Shown: positions 1 to 8,946 of the stretch, piece after piece
Layout of the letters: every line of letters begins with the position of its first letter
Position numbering within the stretch: position 1 is the stretch's first letter
Assembly: GCF_042678385.1 (NCBI RefSeq)
Contig: NZ_JBHUDY010000002.1
Coordinates: 248,001 to 312,000, forward strand
From: Sphingomonas_B tabacisoli
Lineage (GTDB): Bacteria; Pseudomonadota; Alphaproteobacteria; Sphingomonadales; Sphingomonadaceae
Reading direction: 5' to 3'
Length of the DNA: 64,000 bases
The notes under the pieces: generated by a model
What the model was told of the DNA's origin: nothing
What the model saw: only the letters and a program-made list of their open reading frames with translations
Database searches by the model: none
Position numbers and translations under genes: made by a program

Positions 1-1
1 A

Positions 2-253
2 GACGCGATGCGCGCGCAGGTCGAGGCCAGCCGCGCGGAGCCGGGTTGCCTCGAATACAGCTACTCCGCCGACGTGTTGGACCCGGACGTCATGCGAATC
101 ATCGAGAAATGGGAAAGCCAGGAGGCGCTGGAGAGGCACTTCAAGGCGCCGCACATGGCGGTCTTCAATGCCGCATTCCGCGCCGCGACCGTGCTGTCGA
201 TCAAGGTTGACGCCTGGTCCGCCGAGCACAGCCGCACTCTGCTCGGCGGGTAA
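2..253 (+). CDS. Antibiotic-biosynthesis-monooxygenase-like (quinol monooxygenase family) protein, 5' partial
   Basis: The reading frame is open to the left edge, so the N-terminus is missing and the ATG at 8 need not be the start. The visible ~83 residues read like the C-terminal part of an ABM-domain (YgiN/dimeric alpha-beta barrel) protein: a stretch like EPGCLEYSYSADVLDP, then IIEKWESQEALERHFKAPHM. These are the typical features of the fold (E-P-G-C start of a strand, E-x-W, and the H in the 'HFKAPHM' segment). Members act as small cofactor-free monooxygenases on quinols, but many have no known substrate. It ends 67 bp before a tRNA gene. Function is assigned by family resemblance only. 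Confidence 0.65.
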   Translation, partial: DAMRAQVEASRAEPGCLEYSYSADVLDPDVMRIIEKWESQEALERHFKAPHMAVFNAAFRAATVLSIKVDAWSAEHSRTLLGG

Positions 254-320
254 TGCTTGCCTTCGCGGGGCTTCGGACATAAGTCGCCGCCTCCGGGCAC
301 CCAGCGATGGGACCCACGGT

Positions 321-397
321 CGGGGCGTAGCGCAGCCTGGTAGCGCATCACACTGGGGGTGTGGGGGTCGCTGGTTCGAATCCAGTCGCCCCGACCA
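321..397 (+). tRNA. tRNA-Pro (anticodon GGG)
   Basis: A 77-nt cloverleaf. The 7-bp acceptor stem CGGGGCG pairs with CGCCCCG, the D-arm stem is GCGC/GCGC, the anticodon stem is TCACA/TGTGG with loop CTGGGGG (anticodon GGG), and the T-arm carries GGTTCGAATCC. The terminal CCA is encoded. It reads proline codon CCC. It stands alone between the monooxygenase-like gene and the phosphatase gene. Confidence 0.97.
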
Positions 398-468
398 ACA
401 TTGGCTTGTCGATGAATGCCTGGCCCGGAATGGGCATTCCTTGAGACCCGATCAGCCGGGTTCACAGG

Positions 469-2525
469 TTAGGTCGACAAGTCGACGTTACCTTCTTTGA
501 CTCGCTGTTCGAGCGTTGGCGCTCCGCCCGGCTGCCACATCATCGCCCGATGCGAGACGCGGTAGCGCAACGGGCCTCCGTCCGGCGTGGTGGCACGCGC
601 GATCGGGCGGGCGATGCAGACGAACTCTGTCTCGATCGCACCCGGTCCGGCGCTGACCACCGTATAGCCGTGCCCCGCCATGTCGACGAACGCGAGATGG
701 GGGGCAACGTCGGGATTGGTCAGCGCGCGTGCTCGCGCGATGTCGCCGCTCGATGCGTATTCCAGCGCCGCGCGCACGCCCCGCTTGATGGTCAGGTTGA
801 TGGTGTGTTCGGGCGCGGCCCCCGCTGTCTTGCGGACGAACAGCGGCAGCATCGGGGACGGCTTCATATATTCCGCGGCCTCGCCGAGGCCGGGTGCCGA
901 AATAGAACCGGTGATGAAGCTCAAGCCCACCGGATGGAACCCGTCGGGCGGCAAGCGCGGCGCGGCATAGCCCGCCCAGAAGCTGTGACGATCGCCCGAG
1001 ACAGTGACGAACCCCGGGATCTTGTGATCGCGAACGGTGTCATAGATTTCTGCGCGCTCGGCGAACGCGCCGCTGAAATCGCCGCTGCCGAACGTGCCGT
1101 AATCCTTGCCCATCCATGGAGTCTTGGCCAGCCCGGCGGGCAGGTTCTGCGGATCGGTGCGCATGTCGAGCGGGCCGTTGGTCACCCCCCAAATCTTCCA
1201 GGTCGCGGTCGACTTGATCAGCCGATCCTTGAGCCATGCCTTCTGCTCGCGGCCAAGCACTGTGAAAGCGGGCTCATCCTTGCGAAAATTGGGGATGGTC
1301 TTGTCGCCGATCGCGATCGTCGCCGGGGCTTGCCGCCTAAATAGTCCCTGCCGCCGTCGACGATCTCCATCCATTCTTGCGGCAGGACTGGATATTCTCC
1401 CGAATCGAGCGCCGCCGCTTCGGCCCGATCCGTCGGGTCCGCCGCCTTGTAGCTGTGATGGTCGGTCAGGATCAGATCGACGTGCTTACCGTACCGCATC
1501 GCGCGATAGGCAGTCATGCTGCCGACCGCCGCGCGGTTGTTGGGCTCGGTGCCGAAGCCGTGATCGTCGAACGTCTCGATCGGCGCCTTTGCCACCGCGG
1601 GCGGCCGGAACTGCTCCAGCCCGGCGCCCGACGCCTTGCGAACGCGCGATGGGATATATTCCCACCACGCCTGGTTGGCGGCGACTCGCAGCGGCTGGGC
1701 GGGCTCGACCTTGCTGCCGGGATATTTGATGAAGCTCTGCCAGCCCCGCCACGAAAATTCGTGGTTGTCGCCGATGCACACGAACGGAAAATGCGCGCGG
1801 GCATCCTGGATATCGGGATCGTCGATATGAGCGCGATAGACGTGCCGATAGCCGGCGAGGTTGGTGGGCACGTGGAAGTTGGCCACTTTCCGCGCGTCCG
1901 GCACACGGCCAAGGTCATAGACCGTGCGCGCGTAACGGTGCGGCACTTCGTTGGGGTATTCGACGACCTCATAGATGAAGTCGCCCAGGTGGAGCACGAA
2001 GGCGAGCCGCTGGTCGGCGGAGGCGCGCTCGTCTTCCCAGATCATTCGCCGATACGCGTTCTGCGCCCCCTCGTTGACGCTCTGGCACGAGACGAAGGCG
2101 AAGCGCACCGGGCGCGGATCGCTGGCGCTGGGCGCAGTGATGGTCCGGCCGACACGGCTGCCGCGGCCCTCATCGTCCGTGAATCGGTACCAATAAACTG
2201 TCGCCGGCGCTAAGCCGCCGACCAACGCGCGGCACGTCCAGTCCGCCGCAGCCAGCACGGGCACGCGGGTGCTCGCGATCACGCTGCTGAAGTCGGCATC
2301 GCGTGAAACTTCGAGCGTCAGGTCATGACGCGCCCCGGCCTCAAAGGGGCGCCGTGTCCACAGGATCACGCTGCGATCGTCGGGGTCGCCAGACGCGACG
2401 CCTTGCGGATAGGCCGCGCGATCCTCACGCCAGGCGACGCGCGATGCTGCTGCCCGTGAAGGCCTCGCCCAAATCGCAACCGCGCCGAACGCGGCTGCAC
2501 TTGCCAGGAAATCGCGCCGGTTCAT
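469..2525 (-). pseudogene. phoD: PhoD-like alkaline phosphatase/phosphodiesterase, interrupted by a single-base frameshift
   Basis: Two overlapping minus-strand frames (2525 to 1218, and about 1374 to 469) join into one PhoD-family protein of about 685 residues. The N-terminus has a Tat signal (MNRRDFLASAAAFGAVAIWA). Next come the PhoD N-terminal domain and metallophosphatase motifs such as LHLGDFIYE and GDNHEF. The second frame supplies the rest, including TVSGDRHSFW. The break is at the minus-strand C run at 1325-1328. The sequence reads GGK-P then leaves frame, and one extra C would give GGKPPATI, as in the family. PhoD enzymes are exported, metal-dependent phosphodiesterases/phosphatases for phosphate scavenging. 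This is either a real recent pseudogene or a one-base sequencing error in a homopolymer. Confidence 0.85.
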
Positions 2526-2581
2526 TACCGCCCCTTCCTTTTTCGTTTCGTCCCGCGCCGGCGAACGAACGTCAAGCGGTT

Positions 2582-2596
2582 CGAGACGGCGTCTCG
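2582..2596. promoter_or_regulatory. Perfect 7-bp inverted repeat upstream of the PhoD-like gene (possible operator)
   Basis: The sequence cgagacg-g-cgtctcg is a perfect 7+1+7 palindrome. It lies 57-71 bp upstream of the phosphatase start and just downstream of the efflux-gene stop. The size suits a dimeric repressor site, but no second copy was noticed in the window, so its role is a guess. Confidence 0.25.
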
Positions 2597-2606
2597 CAAG
2601 GTATTT

Positions 2607-2622
2607 GCCTGATGAAACAGGC
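2607..2622 (-). terminator. Small hairpin directly after the MFS stop codon
   Basis: GCCTG-atgaaa-CAGGC forms a 5-bp stem immediately 3' of the efflux gene's stop on the minus strand. There is no clear U-tract, so any terminator activity would be weak. Confidence 0.25.
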
Positions 2623-4044
2623 CTAGCGCGCCTTCAGGCGCTGCCCCTCGAGGAGAATCAGCGCCGCGATCCCGGCCCCAGCCGCCATTGCGGCGGCCAC
2701 CAAGCTTGCGATGCTTGCCGCTTTGACCAACGCGTCACCGCTCTGGCTGAGCACCGCACCCAGCAATGCGGTCGCGAGCAGGCCGCCGGTCCGGGCGAGC
2801 GCGCTGTTGGCGCCGTTCGCCGTGCCGACATGCTGCGAATCGACCGACGCCATCACCGCCGTCGTCAGCGGCGCGACGGCGCCCGCCATGCCGATCGCGA
2901 TGATCAGCAGCGGCGGCAGGATGCTGGTCCAGTAGCTCGCCGCCGGGTCCATTCGGCTGCCGAGCGCGAAACCCGCCGCGACGATCAATGGCCCGATGGT
3001 GAGCGGCCAGCGCGGACCGATCCGCGTCGCCACTTGCCCCATGAACCGCGATGCCGTTGCGAGGAGAATGGGGAGCGGCAGCAACGCAGCGCCGGCCTGC
3101 GTCGCCGAATAATGCCCCGCCTCGATCAGCATGAACGGCACCACCACGAACAGGCCCCCGAGCGCGCCGTAGAGCAGCAGGGTCAGGATCGACAGGCCGA
3201 TGAAGCTGGAGGTTGCGAACAGGGCGAGCGGCATCATCGCCCTGTTCTTGCGCTTGCGTTCGACTGCCACGAACAAGCCGAGCGCCACGAGGCCGCCCGC
3301 GATCACTGGAACGCCGCCCGCGACCTTCAGATGGCCGGAAAGCACAGTCAGTCCCCAGGTCAGCCCGGCCAGTCCCGCCGTCGCGAGGCCGGCGCCGAGC
3401 CAGTCGAGCGCGCCGGTGTCGCCGTTCCGCTTATCGGGCACATACCGAGCGCCGAGCCAGAGCGCGCCGGCGGCGAGCGGCAGATTGATGAGGAAGATAG
3501 CGCGCCAGCTCACCCAGTCGACCAGCGCCCCGCCGACGAGCGGCCCGATCGCGCCTGCCGCTGCGCCGGCCGCCGCCCAGGTTCCGATTGCCCGGCCGCG
3601 CGCATCGCCTTCGAATGAGGAGCCGAGGATCGCGAGGCTGTTGGGCATCAGCAGCGCCGAGCTCGCACCCTGGATCACGCGCCCGGCGATCAGCCAGCCG
3701 AGGCTCTGCGCCACGGCGCACAGGGTCGAGGCCGCGGCGAAAACCGCGACGCCGGCCAGGAACATCCGCCGCCGGCCGAACCGGTCCCCCGCCGCGCCGC
3801 CCAGCAGCAACAGGGCGGACAGCGGCAGCAAATAGGCATTCACCACCCATTGCATCGCGGCCGCTCCGGCGCCCAGGCTTCGCCCCATGGTCGGCAGCGC
3901 GACGTTGACCACCGATCCGTCGACAAAGGCGAGGCTGGACGCGAAGATCGTGGCGGTAAGAACGGCCGTTGCATGCGGCGTCTCGACGCCCTGCCGGCCC
4001 TCGGCTTGGGCTTTCTCGCACGGGGCCGGGATCGCCTGCGCCAT
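2623..4044 (-). CDS. MFS transporter, DHA2 (14-TM, EmrB/QacA-type) drug efflux family
   Basis: This is a 473-residue inner-membrane protein. The N-terminal half shows DHA2 signatures: SLAFVDGSVVNVALPTMG in TM1, GDRFGRRRMF in the TM2-3 loop (MFS motif A), and RVIQGASSALLMPNSLAIL plus the G-rich GAAAGAIGPLVGGAL of motif C in TM5. About 14 hydrophobic segments follow. Proton-driven export of toxic compounds is the family role, and the substrate is unknown. It starts with ATG at 4044, 84 bp from divergent dnaE. There is no HlyD/EmrA-type adaptor next to it, so it probably acts alone. Confidence 0.9.
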   Translation of the reverse strand: MAQAIPAPCEKAQAEGRQGVETPHATAVLTATIFASSLAFVDGSVVNVALPTMGRSLGAGAAAMQWVVNAYLLPLSALLLLGGAAGDRFGRRRMFLAGVAVFAAASTLCAVAQSLGWLIAGRVIQGASSALLMPNSLAILGSSFEGDARGRAIGTWAAAGAAAGAIGPLVGGALVDWVSWRAIFLINLPLAAGALWLGARYVPDKRNGDTGALDWLGAGLATAGLAGLTWGLTVLSGHLKVAGGVPVIAGGLVALGLFVAVERKRKNRAMMPLALFATSSFIGLSILTLLLYGALGGLFVVVPFMLIEAGHYSATQAGAALLPLPILLATASRFMGQVATRIGPRWPLTIGPLIVAAGFALGSRMDPAASYWTSILPPLLIIAIGMAGAVAPLTTAVMASVDSQHVGTANGANSALARTGGLLATALLGAVLSQSGDALVKAASIASLVAAAMAAGAGIAALILLEGQRLKAR

Positions 4045-4128
4045 GCCGGGCGCTTAGCATGGATAGAAAGCGGGGATAACCGCCCTCCCAGCCTTCCCCG
4101 AATCGGACGCGCTCCCCATACAGGGGCC

Positions 4129-7100
4129 ATGCCTCACGCGCCGTTCGTGCCTCTCCGCATCTTTTCCGCTTACACGATGCTGGAAGGCGCGATCGATCCC
4201 AAGGACATCGTCAAGCTCGCGAAACGCCACGGCTTTCCGGCGGCGGCGCTGACCGACCGCAACGGGCTCTACGCCGCAATGGCGTTCTCCGAAGCGGCGA
4301 TGAAGGCGGGTATTCAGCCGGTGATCGGCACCTTGCTGTGCGTCGCGCGGCCGGTGCGTGGCGATGTGCCGCCCGCGCTCGACTGGCTCGCGCTCTATGC
4401 GCAGGACGAGACCGGGTACCGCAATCTGTGCGAGCTGGTGTCGGCGGCGCACCTTGACCGGCCGATCGAGCAGGACCCGCATGTGCCGATCGAAGCGCTT
4501 GCGGGGAAGACCGATGGCCTGCTGTGCCTGACGGCAGGGGCGGAAGGCGCGCTCGCCCGGCTGTTCGCCGAGGAGCAGGCGGCGGCGGCGATCGACTATG
4601 TCGATCGGCTGGAGCGGCTGTTCCCCGGCTGCCTCTATATCGAGCTGTCGCGCCGCATGAACGAGACCGAGGCGCGTGCCGAAAAGCACCTGATCGACCT
4701 CGCCTATGCGCACGAGCTGCCATTGGTCGCGACCAATCCGGCCAGCTTCGGCGACGCGCATTTCCATGCCGCGCACGACGCAATGTTGTGTATCGCCGAC
4801 AGCGCCTATCTCGATAGCGACGACCGCCGCAAAAGCTCGCCCGACGCATGGCTGAAGCCGCTCCCTGAAATGCAGGAGCTGTTCGCCGACCTGCCCGAAG
4901 CGCTCGCCAACACCGTCGTCGTCGCCCAGCGCTGCGCGGTCGCGGCGCCCAAGCGCAAGCCGATCCTCCCCAGCCTCGCCGGCGACCGCGAAGGCGAAGC
5001 GGCGAAGCTGCGCGAGGATGCGCGGGCGGGACTGATTCAGCGGCTGCGGAAGATCGAGGCCCACTCCAACCCGTCCATCCCGAGCGAAGTCGAGGAACGC
5101 ACCGATTCGGTCCAAGGGGAAGTGCGTGCCTCGACTTCGCTCGGCATGGACGCTCTACGGCAGAAATACCCTGAATATTTCACGCGCCTGGAGTTCGAGC
5201 TCGATGTCATCATCCAGATGGGCTTTCCGGGCTATTTCCTGATCGTCGCCGACTTCATCAAGTGGGCGAAGGCGAACGACATTCCGGTCGGGCCGGGCCG
5301 CGGTTCGGGCGCGGGTTCGGTGGTCGCGTGGGCGCTCACCATCACCGATCTCGACCCGATCAAGCTCGGCCTGCTGTTCGAACGCTTCCTGAACCCGGAA
5401 CGCGTGTCGATGCCGGATTTCGACATCGACTTCTGCGAAACCCATCGCGACAAGGTCATCCGCTACGTCCAGGGCAAATACGGCCGCGATCAGGTCGCCC
5501 AGATCATCACGTTCGGGCGGCTGAAGGCGCGCGCGGTGCTGAAAGACACCGGTCGCGTGCTGCAGATGAGCTATGGCCAGGTCGACCGGCTGGCCAAGCT
5601 TGTCCCCAACCACCCGACCGATCCCTGGACGCTGGAACGCGCGATCAACGGCGTGTCCGAGCTGGCCGCCGAGTACAAGAACGACCGCGAGGTCAAGCGG
5701 CTGCTCGATCTGGCGATGAAGCTGGAAGGCTTTCCGCGCCACAGCTCGACCCACGCGGCGGGCGTCGTGATCGGCGACCGCCCGTTGGCCGAGCTGATTC
5801 CGATGTATCGCGACCCGCGTTCGGACATGCCGGTCACCCAGTTCGACATGAAATATGTCGAAGGCGCGGGGCTCGTGAAGTTCGACTTCCTGGGCCTCAA
5901 GACGCTGTCGGTGCTGAAGAAGGCCGTCGAAATGCTCGCCAAGCGCGGCATTACGGTCGATCTCGACGCGCTCGAATGGGATGACGAGGCGGTCTATGCC
6001 CTGCTCCAGCGCGGCGAAACGGTCGGCGTGTTCCAGTTGGAATCGGAAGGCATGCGCCGCACGCTGGCGGCGGTGAAGCCGACCAATTTCGGCGACATCA
6101 TCGCGCTCGTCTCGCTCTATCGCCCCGGCCCGATGGACAACATCCCGCTGTTCGGCGACCGCAAGAACGGGCGGGCCGAAGTCGCTTATCCGCATCCGCT
6201 GCTCGAAACCATTCTTGCCGAAACCTACGGCATCTTCGTCTATCAGGAACAGGTGATGCAGGCGGCGCAGGTGCTCGCCGGCTACAGCCTTGGCGGCGCC
6301 GACCTGCTGCGCCGCGCGATGGGCAAGAAGATCAAGGCGGAGATGGACGCGCAGCGCGCGATCTTTGTCGAGGGCTGCGAAAAGGTGAACGGCATCCCGG
6401 CCGACAAGGCCAATGAGCTGTTCGACTTGATCGACAAATTCGCCGGCTACGGCTTCAACAAGTCGCACGCCGCCGCCTATGCGCTGCTCGCCTATCAGAC
6501 TGCCTGGCTGAAGGCGCACTATCCGCACGAATTCTACGCCGCCTCGATGTGCTTCGATATGGCGCAGACCGATAAGCTTTGCGTGTTCGTGGACGACATG
6601 CGCCGGCTGGACGTCGCCGTGCTGGCGCCGGATGTGAACGCGTCCGAGGCGGAGTTCGCGGTGCAGACGGCAGGCGAGGGGCTGGCCGTCCGCTACGCGC
6701 TCGGCGCGCTCAAGAATGTCGGCGAGCGGGCGATGGAACTGCTGGTCGCGGAGCGTGCCAATGGTCCGTTCAAGAGCCTCGACGATTTCGCGCACCGTGT
6801 GGACCCCAAGCTCCTGAACCGTCGCCAGATGGAAAGCCTGGCCGGATCGGGCGCGTTCGATTCGGTCGAGCCGGAGCGGGCGGGGGTGTTCGCGGTCGCC
6901 GAGACGATGCTCGCGGTCGCCGCGCGGGCGGAGGACCAGCGGACGAGCGGGCAGGGCGGCCTGTTCGGCATGGCGGAAGCGAGCGGTCCGACGGTCAAGG
7001 TGCCGCCCAGCGCGCACTGGTCGCTCGCCGAGCGCATGGCGCAGGAAAAGGAAGCGTTCGGCTTCTATTTCTCCGCTCACCCGATCGACCGCTACCGCCA

Positions 7101-7689
7101 TCTCGCCGATGCGCATGGCGCCAAGACCTATGGTGCGCTGTGCAGCGCCAATATCGGCGAGGAGCGCGTGCCCGGGACGATGGCGGGACTGGTCGAGGAT
7201 GTGCGCTGGCGCACGTCCGCTAAGGGCCGGCGTTATCTCCTCGCGACCTGTTCGGACTCTTCAGGCCAGTTCATCGCGAGCTGCTTCGACGATGTTGCGG
7301 CGAAGGACCTGGAGGATGCAGCGCGCGCCGGCGATTGCGGGCTGCTGTCGGTCGAGCTCGACAAGCGCGCCGGCGAGGAAACGCCACGCGTCACGATCCG
7401 CGGCATCCGCCCGTTCGAAGGCCTTTCGACGAACACGCGGCTGGTGTGCGAAGTCGAGCTGAATGATGCCGGCGCGGTTGCGGCGCTAAGAGCCCTGGTC
7501 GATCCGGCGCGCGGCGGCCGCGGCGAATTGCGGTTGATCGCGAAGACCGCGGCGGGCGAAGCCGATGTCCGCCTCGGCCGCGACTTCCGTCTCGACGCGG
7601 AACTTTCCGCACGCATCGAGCGGCTGCCCGGTGTGGTGCGCGTGTCGCTGAAGGCGGCGGAGCTGCCGAGACTGGCCCTGGTGGGTTAA
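4129..7689 (+). CDS. dnaE: DNA polymerase III subunit alpha, with an in-frame palindromic repeat
   Basis: This is the replicative polymerase catalytic subunit, 1186 residues from ATG 4129 (the frame is open further upstream, but homology starts at PFVPLRIFSAYTMLEGAI). The PHP domain is at about residues 8-300. The palm has GPGRGSGAGS and the metal-binding PDFDIDF at residues 429-435. A third acidic residue lies in KFDFLGLKTL (Asp586). HhH/OB regions follow. Residues about 315-341 (PSIPSEVEERTDSVQGE..., ending near SLGMDA) are encoded by a palindromic repeat (5071-5152), another copy of which is intergenic at 50351-50441. The insert sits in the PHP-palm linker, just before the conserved YFTRLEFELDVIIQMGFPGYF, so the protein is probably functional. 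Confidence 0.97.
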   Translation: MPHAPFVPLRIFSAYTMLEGAIDPKDIVKLAKRHGFPAAALTDRNGLYAAMAFSEAAMKAGIQPVIGTLLCVARPVRGDVPPALDWLALYAQDETGYRNLCELVSAAHLDRPIEQDPHVPIEALAGKTDGLLCLTAGAEGALARLFAEEQAAAAIDYVDRLERLFPGCLYIELSRRMNETEARAEKHLIDLAYAHELPLVATNPASFGDAHFHAAHDAMLCIADSAYLDSDDRRKSSPDAWLKPLPEMQELFADLPEALANTVVVAQRCAVAAPKRKPILPSLAGDREGEAAKLREDARAGLIQRLRKIEAHSNPSIPSEVEERTDSVQGEVRASTSLGMDALRQKYPEYFTRLEFELDVIIQMGFPGYFLIVADFIKWAKANDIPVGPGRGSGAGSVVAWALTITDLDPIKLGLLFERFLNPERVSMPDFDIDFCETHRDKVIRYVQGKYGRDQVAQIITFGRLKARAVLKDTGRVLQMSYGQVDRLAKLVPNHPTDPWTLERAINGVSELAAEYKNDREVKRLLDLAMKLEGFPRHSSTHAAGVVIGDRPLAELIPMYRDPRSDMPVTQFDMKYVEGAGLVKFDFLGLKTLSVLKKAVEMLAKRGITVDLDALEWDDEAVYALLQRGETVGVFQLESEGMRRTLAAVKPTNFGDIIALVSLYRPGPMDNIPLFGDRKNGRAEVAYPHPLLETILAETYGIFVYQEQVMQAAQVLAGYSLGGADLLRRAMGKKIKAEMDAQRAIFVEGCEKVNGIPADKANELFDLIDKFAGYGFNKSHAAAYALLAYQTAWLKAHYPHEFYAASMCFDMAQTDKLCVFVDDMRRLDVAVLAPDVNASEAEFAVQTAGEGLAVRYALGALKNVGERAMELLVAERANGPFKSLDDFAHRVDPKLLNRRQMESLAGSGAFDSVEPERAGVFAVAETMLAVAARAEDQRTSGQGGLFGMAEASGPTVKVPPSAHWSLAERMAQEKEAFGFYFSAHPIDRYRHLADAHGAKTYGALCSANIGEERVPGTMAGLVEDVRWRTSAKGRRYLLATCSDSSGQFIASCFDDVAAKDLEDAARAGDCGLLSVELDKRAGEETPRVTIRGIRPFEGLSTNTRLVCEVELNDAGAVAALRALVDPARGGRGELRLIAKTAAGEADVRLGRDFRLDAELSARIERLPGVVRVSLKAAELPRLALVG
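5071..5152. repeat. Family A palindromic repeat, in frame inside dnaE
   Basis: The arms are 5072-5102 and 5122-5152. They are 31 nt each and pair at 29 of 31 positions. The core is ccgagcgaagtcgagg / cctcgacttcgctcgg. The same arms recur at 50351-50441 between genes. Neither end nor centre introduces a stop in the dnaE frame. Confidence 0.9.
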
Positions 7690-7821
7690 ACCCTCTCCCC
7701 GCTGGGGAGACGGACGGCCGCATAGCGGCCAGGGAGAGGGGCCGTCACCCTGCGTGCCGCGACTCTGCCCCTCTCCCGGCCTTGCTTCGCTCCGCCACCC
7801 TCTCCCCAACGGGGAGAGGGG
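7690..7821. repeat. Family D repeat (CCCTCTCC/GGAGAGGG type), dnaE 3' region
   Basis: This fills the gap between dnaE and the convergent secreted-protein gene. It has repeated ccctctcccc / ggggagaggg blocks in inverted orientation, with an inner ggccgcatagcggcc hairpin. Related copies are at 18365-18515, 24436-24559 (inside glyS) and 48021-48168. It may end both convergent transcripts. Confidence 0.8.
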
Positions 7822-7824
7822 CGA

Positions 7825-8481
7825 TCAGCCCAGCGTCCATCCACACTTGTTGTTCAGCTGGTTCTTCTTGTCCCAGCAGCGATTGTCGAACGGCGGCAAG
7901 ATGGGCGTGTAGGGCGGGATCCAGAAGACGAATTGCTGCTCGCCGGCCAGCATCAGGCTTTTGCGCAGCTCGCCCATCCGTTGTTCGGCAACGCGGTAGA
8001 GCTGCCCCTTGGGCGTGAAGATCGCCTCGGCGCCGACGGCGCTCGCCGTCTCGCAGAACGTGTATTGGCCAAGCACGGTCGAGAAGCTCGAATAGGTGCG
8101 GGTGCCATACTGGTCGAGCTTGGTCTGGCCGTTCTTCTTGTCGGTGCGTTTGAAGTAATTGCTGAGCACCTGATAGGCTTTGGCCAGCTCGTCCCGGTGG
8201 TTATCGAGCAGCGCGTTATATTGATCGCGGGTCAGCAGCGTCGGCTCGAACTGGCATTGCAGCGCGGCCACGTTGAGGCCGGAGCGCAGATTCCACACCA
8301 GCGCGGCCCGGAGCTCTTCCGGCGTCGCGCCGGCTAGGCCGCTGGTCAGCACGCCGGGCTCGGCGCCTGTCACCGGCTGGCTGCGCAGATCCGGCGATTT
8401 CCAGAAAAAAGCGGCGGAGGCAGGCCCGGACAGAAGTGCGGAAACAGCAAAGCTTGCCAAAAGCGAAAGTCGTACTGGCAT
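7825..8481 (-). CDS. Exported protein of unknown function
   Basis: A 218-residue protein with a clear Sec signal peptide (MPVRLSLLASFAVSALLSGPASA, cleavage near residue 23). The mature part is mixed alpha/beta with four Cys residues (in LQCQFEP, TFCETAS, NRCWDKK and NKCGWTLG at the very C-terminus), which could form two disulfides in the periplasm. I do not recognise a named domain. It reads toward dnaE and is separated from it by a family D repeat. It starts with ATG at 8481. Confidence 0.75.
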   Translation of the reverse strand: MPVRLSLLASFAVSALLSGPASAAFFWKSPDLRSQPVTGAEPGVLTSGLAGATPEELRAALVWNLRSGLNVAALQCQFEPTLLTRDQYNALLDNHRDELAKAYQVLSNYFKRTDKKNGQTKLDQYGTRTYSSFSTVLGQYTFCETASAVGAEAIFTPKGQLYRVAEQRMGELRKSLMLAGEQQFVFWIPPYTPILPPFDNRCWDKKNQLNNKCGWTLG

Positions 8482-8583
8482 CGAAACGAAAACTCCGGAG
8501 CTGCCCTAAGCTAGCGGCAATTCCCGTCGGCACAAACAATTTGCGCGGTTCAAATCGTCGCGAAGTTGGCTCAGCCTATCGCC

Positions 8584-8622
8584 AAAGAAAAAGGGCCGCC
8601 CGGTCGCCCGGACGGCCCTTTC
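8584..8622 (-). terminator. Rho-independent terminator of the Asn/Thr-rich lipoprotein gene
   Basis: On the minus strand, AAGGGCCGTCC pairs with GGGCGGCCCTT around a GGGCGACC centre and is followed by a T-rich TTTTTCTTT tail. It begins about 20 bp after the stop at 8643. This is the clearest intrinsic terminator in the window. Confidence 0.8.
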
Positions 8623-8642
8623 GAACAGTGAAACCGCAGCGC

Positions 8643-8930
8643 TTACTTGGCAGCGGCGTTGTTCATCGCGTTCGACGCATTGTTCATGGCGTTCGCCGCG
8701 TTCTCGGTCGAGTTCATGGCGTTCATGTCGCCCGCCATGTTACCGGTGCCGTTCGCCGCGTCGACAGCAGTCATGTTGTCGGTCGTGGTGTTGGTATCGG
8801 TGGTGTTCATCTCGGTGACGTTCGCCGTCTCCGTGTTGTTCGCCGATTCCTTGCTGCCGCAAGCCGAAACCATCAGAGCAGCTCCGGCGATCATCGAGCC
8901 GGTCAGAACTTTCGTGAGAAGGTCACGCAT
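8643..8930 (-). CDS. Small Asn/Thr-rich low-complexity lipoprotein
   Basis: A 95-residue protein starting at ATG 8930 (MRDLLTKVLTG). The frame runs further upstream, but only this start gives a proper lipoprotein signal. The lipobox is VSAC at residues 21-24, so Cys24 would be lipidated. After it comes a strongly biased sequence of Asn, Thr, Ala and Met with imperfect repeats such as NTTDTNTTTDN and NAANAMNNASNAMNN. No enzymatic domain is visible. A disordered, surface-tethered spacer is a plausible guess. It has its own intrinsic terminator and lies directly downstream of lipB (16 bp). Confidence 0.75.
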   Translation of the reverse strand: MRDLLTKVLTGSMIAGAALMVSACGSKESANNTETANVTEMNTTDTNTTTDNMTAVDAANGTGNMAGDMNAMNSTENAANAMNNASNAMNNAAAK

Positions 8931-8946
8931 TCGAAACTCCCTTATA

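Noticed and set aside
61..465. 134-residue minus-strand frame containing GDWIRTSDPHTPSVMRYQAAL
   Set aside because: It is the antisense translation of the tRNA-Pro gene, a frequent false protein call.
1325..1328. Programmed frameshift in the PhoD-like gene
   Set aside because: There is no slippery heptamer with a downstream structure typical of programmed shifts. A plain one-base deletion explains the data better.
5155..7116. 653-residue minus-strand frame opposite dnaE
   Set aside because: High-GC antisense shadow. The sense strand is clearly dnaE, and the antisense frame has no domain or ribosome-binding site.
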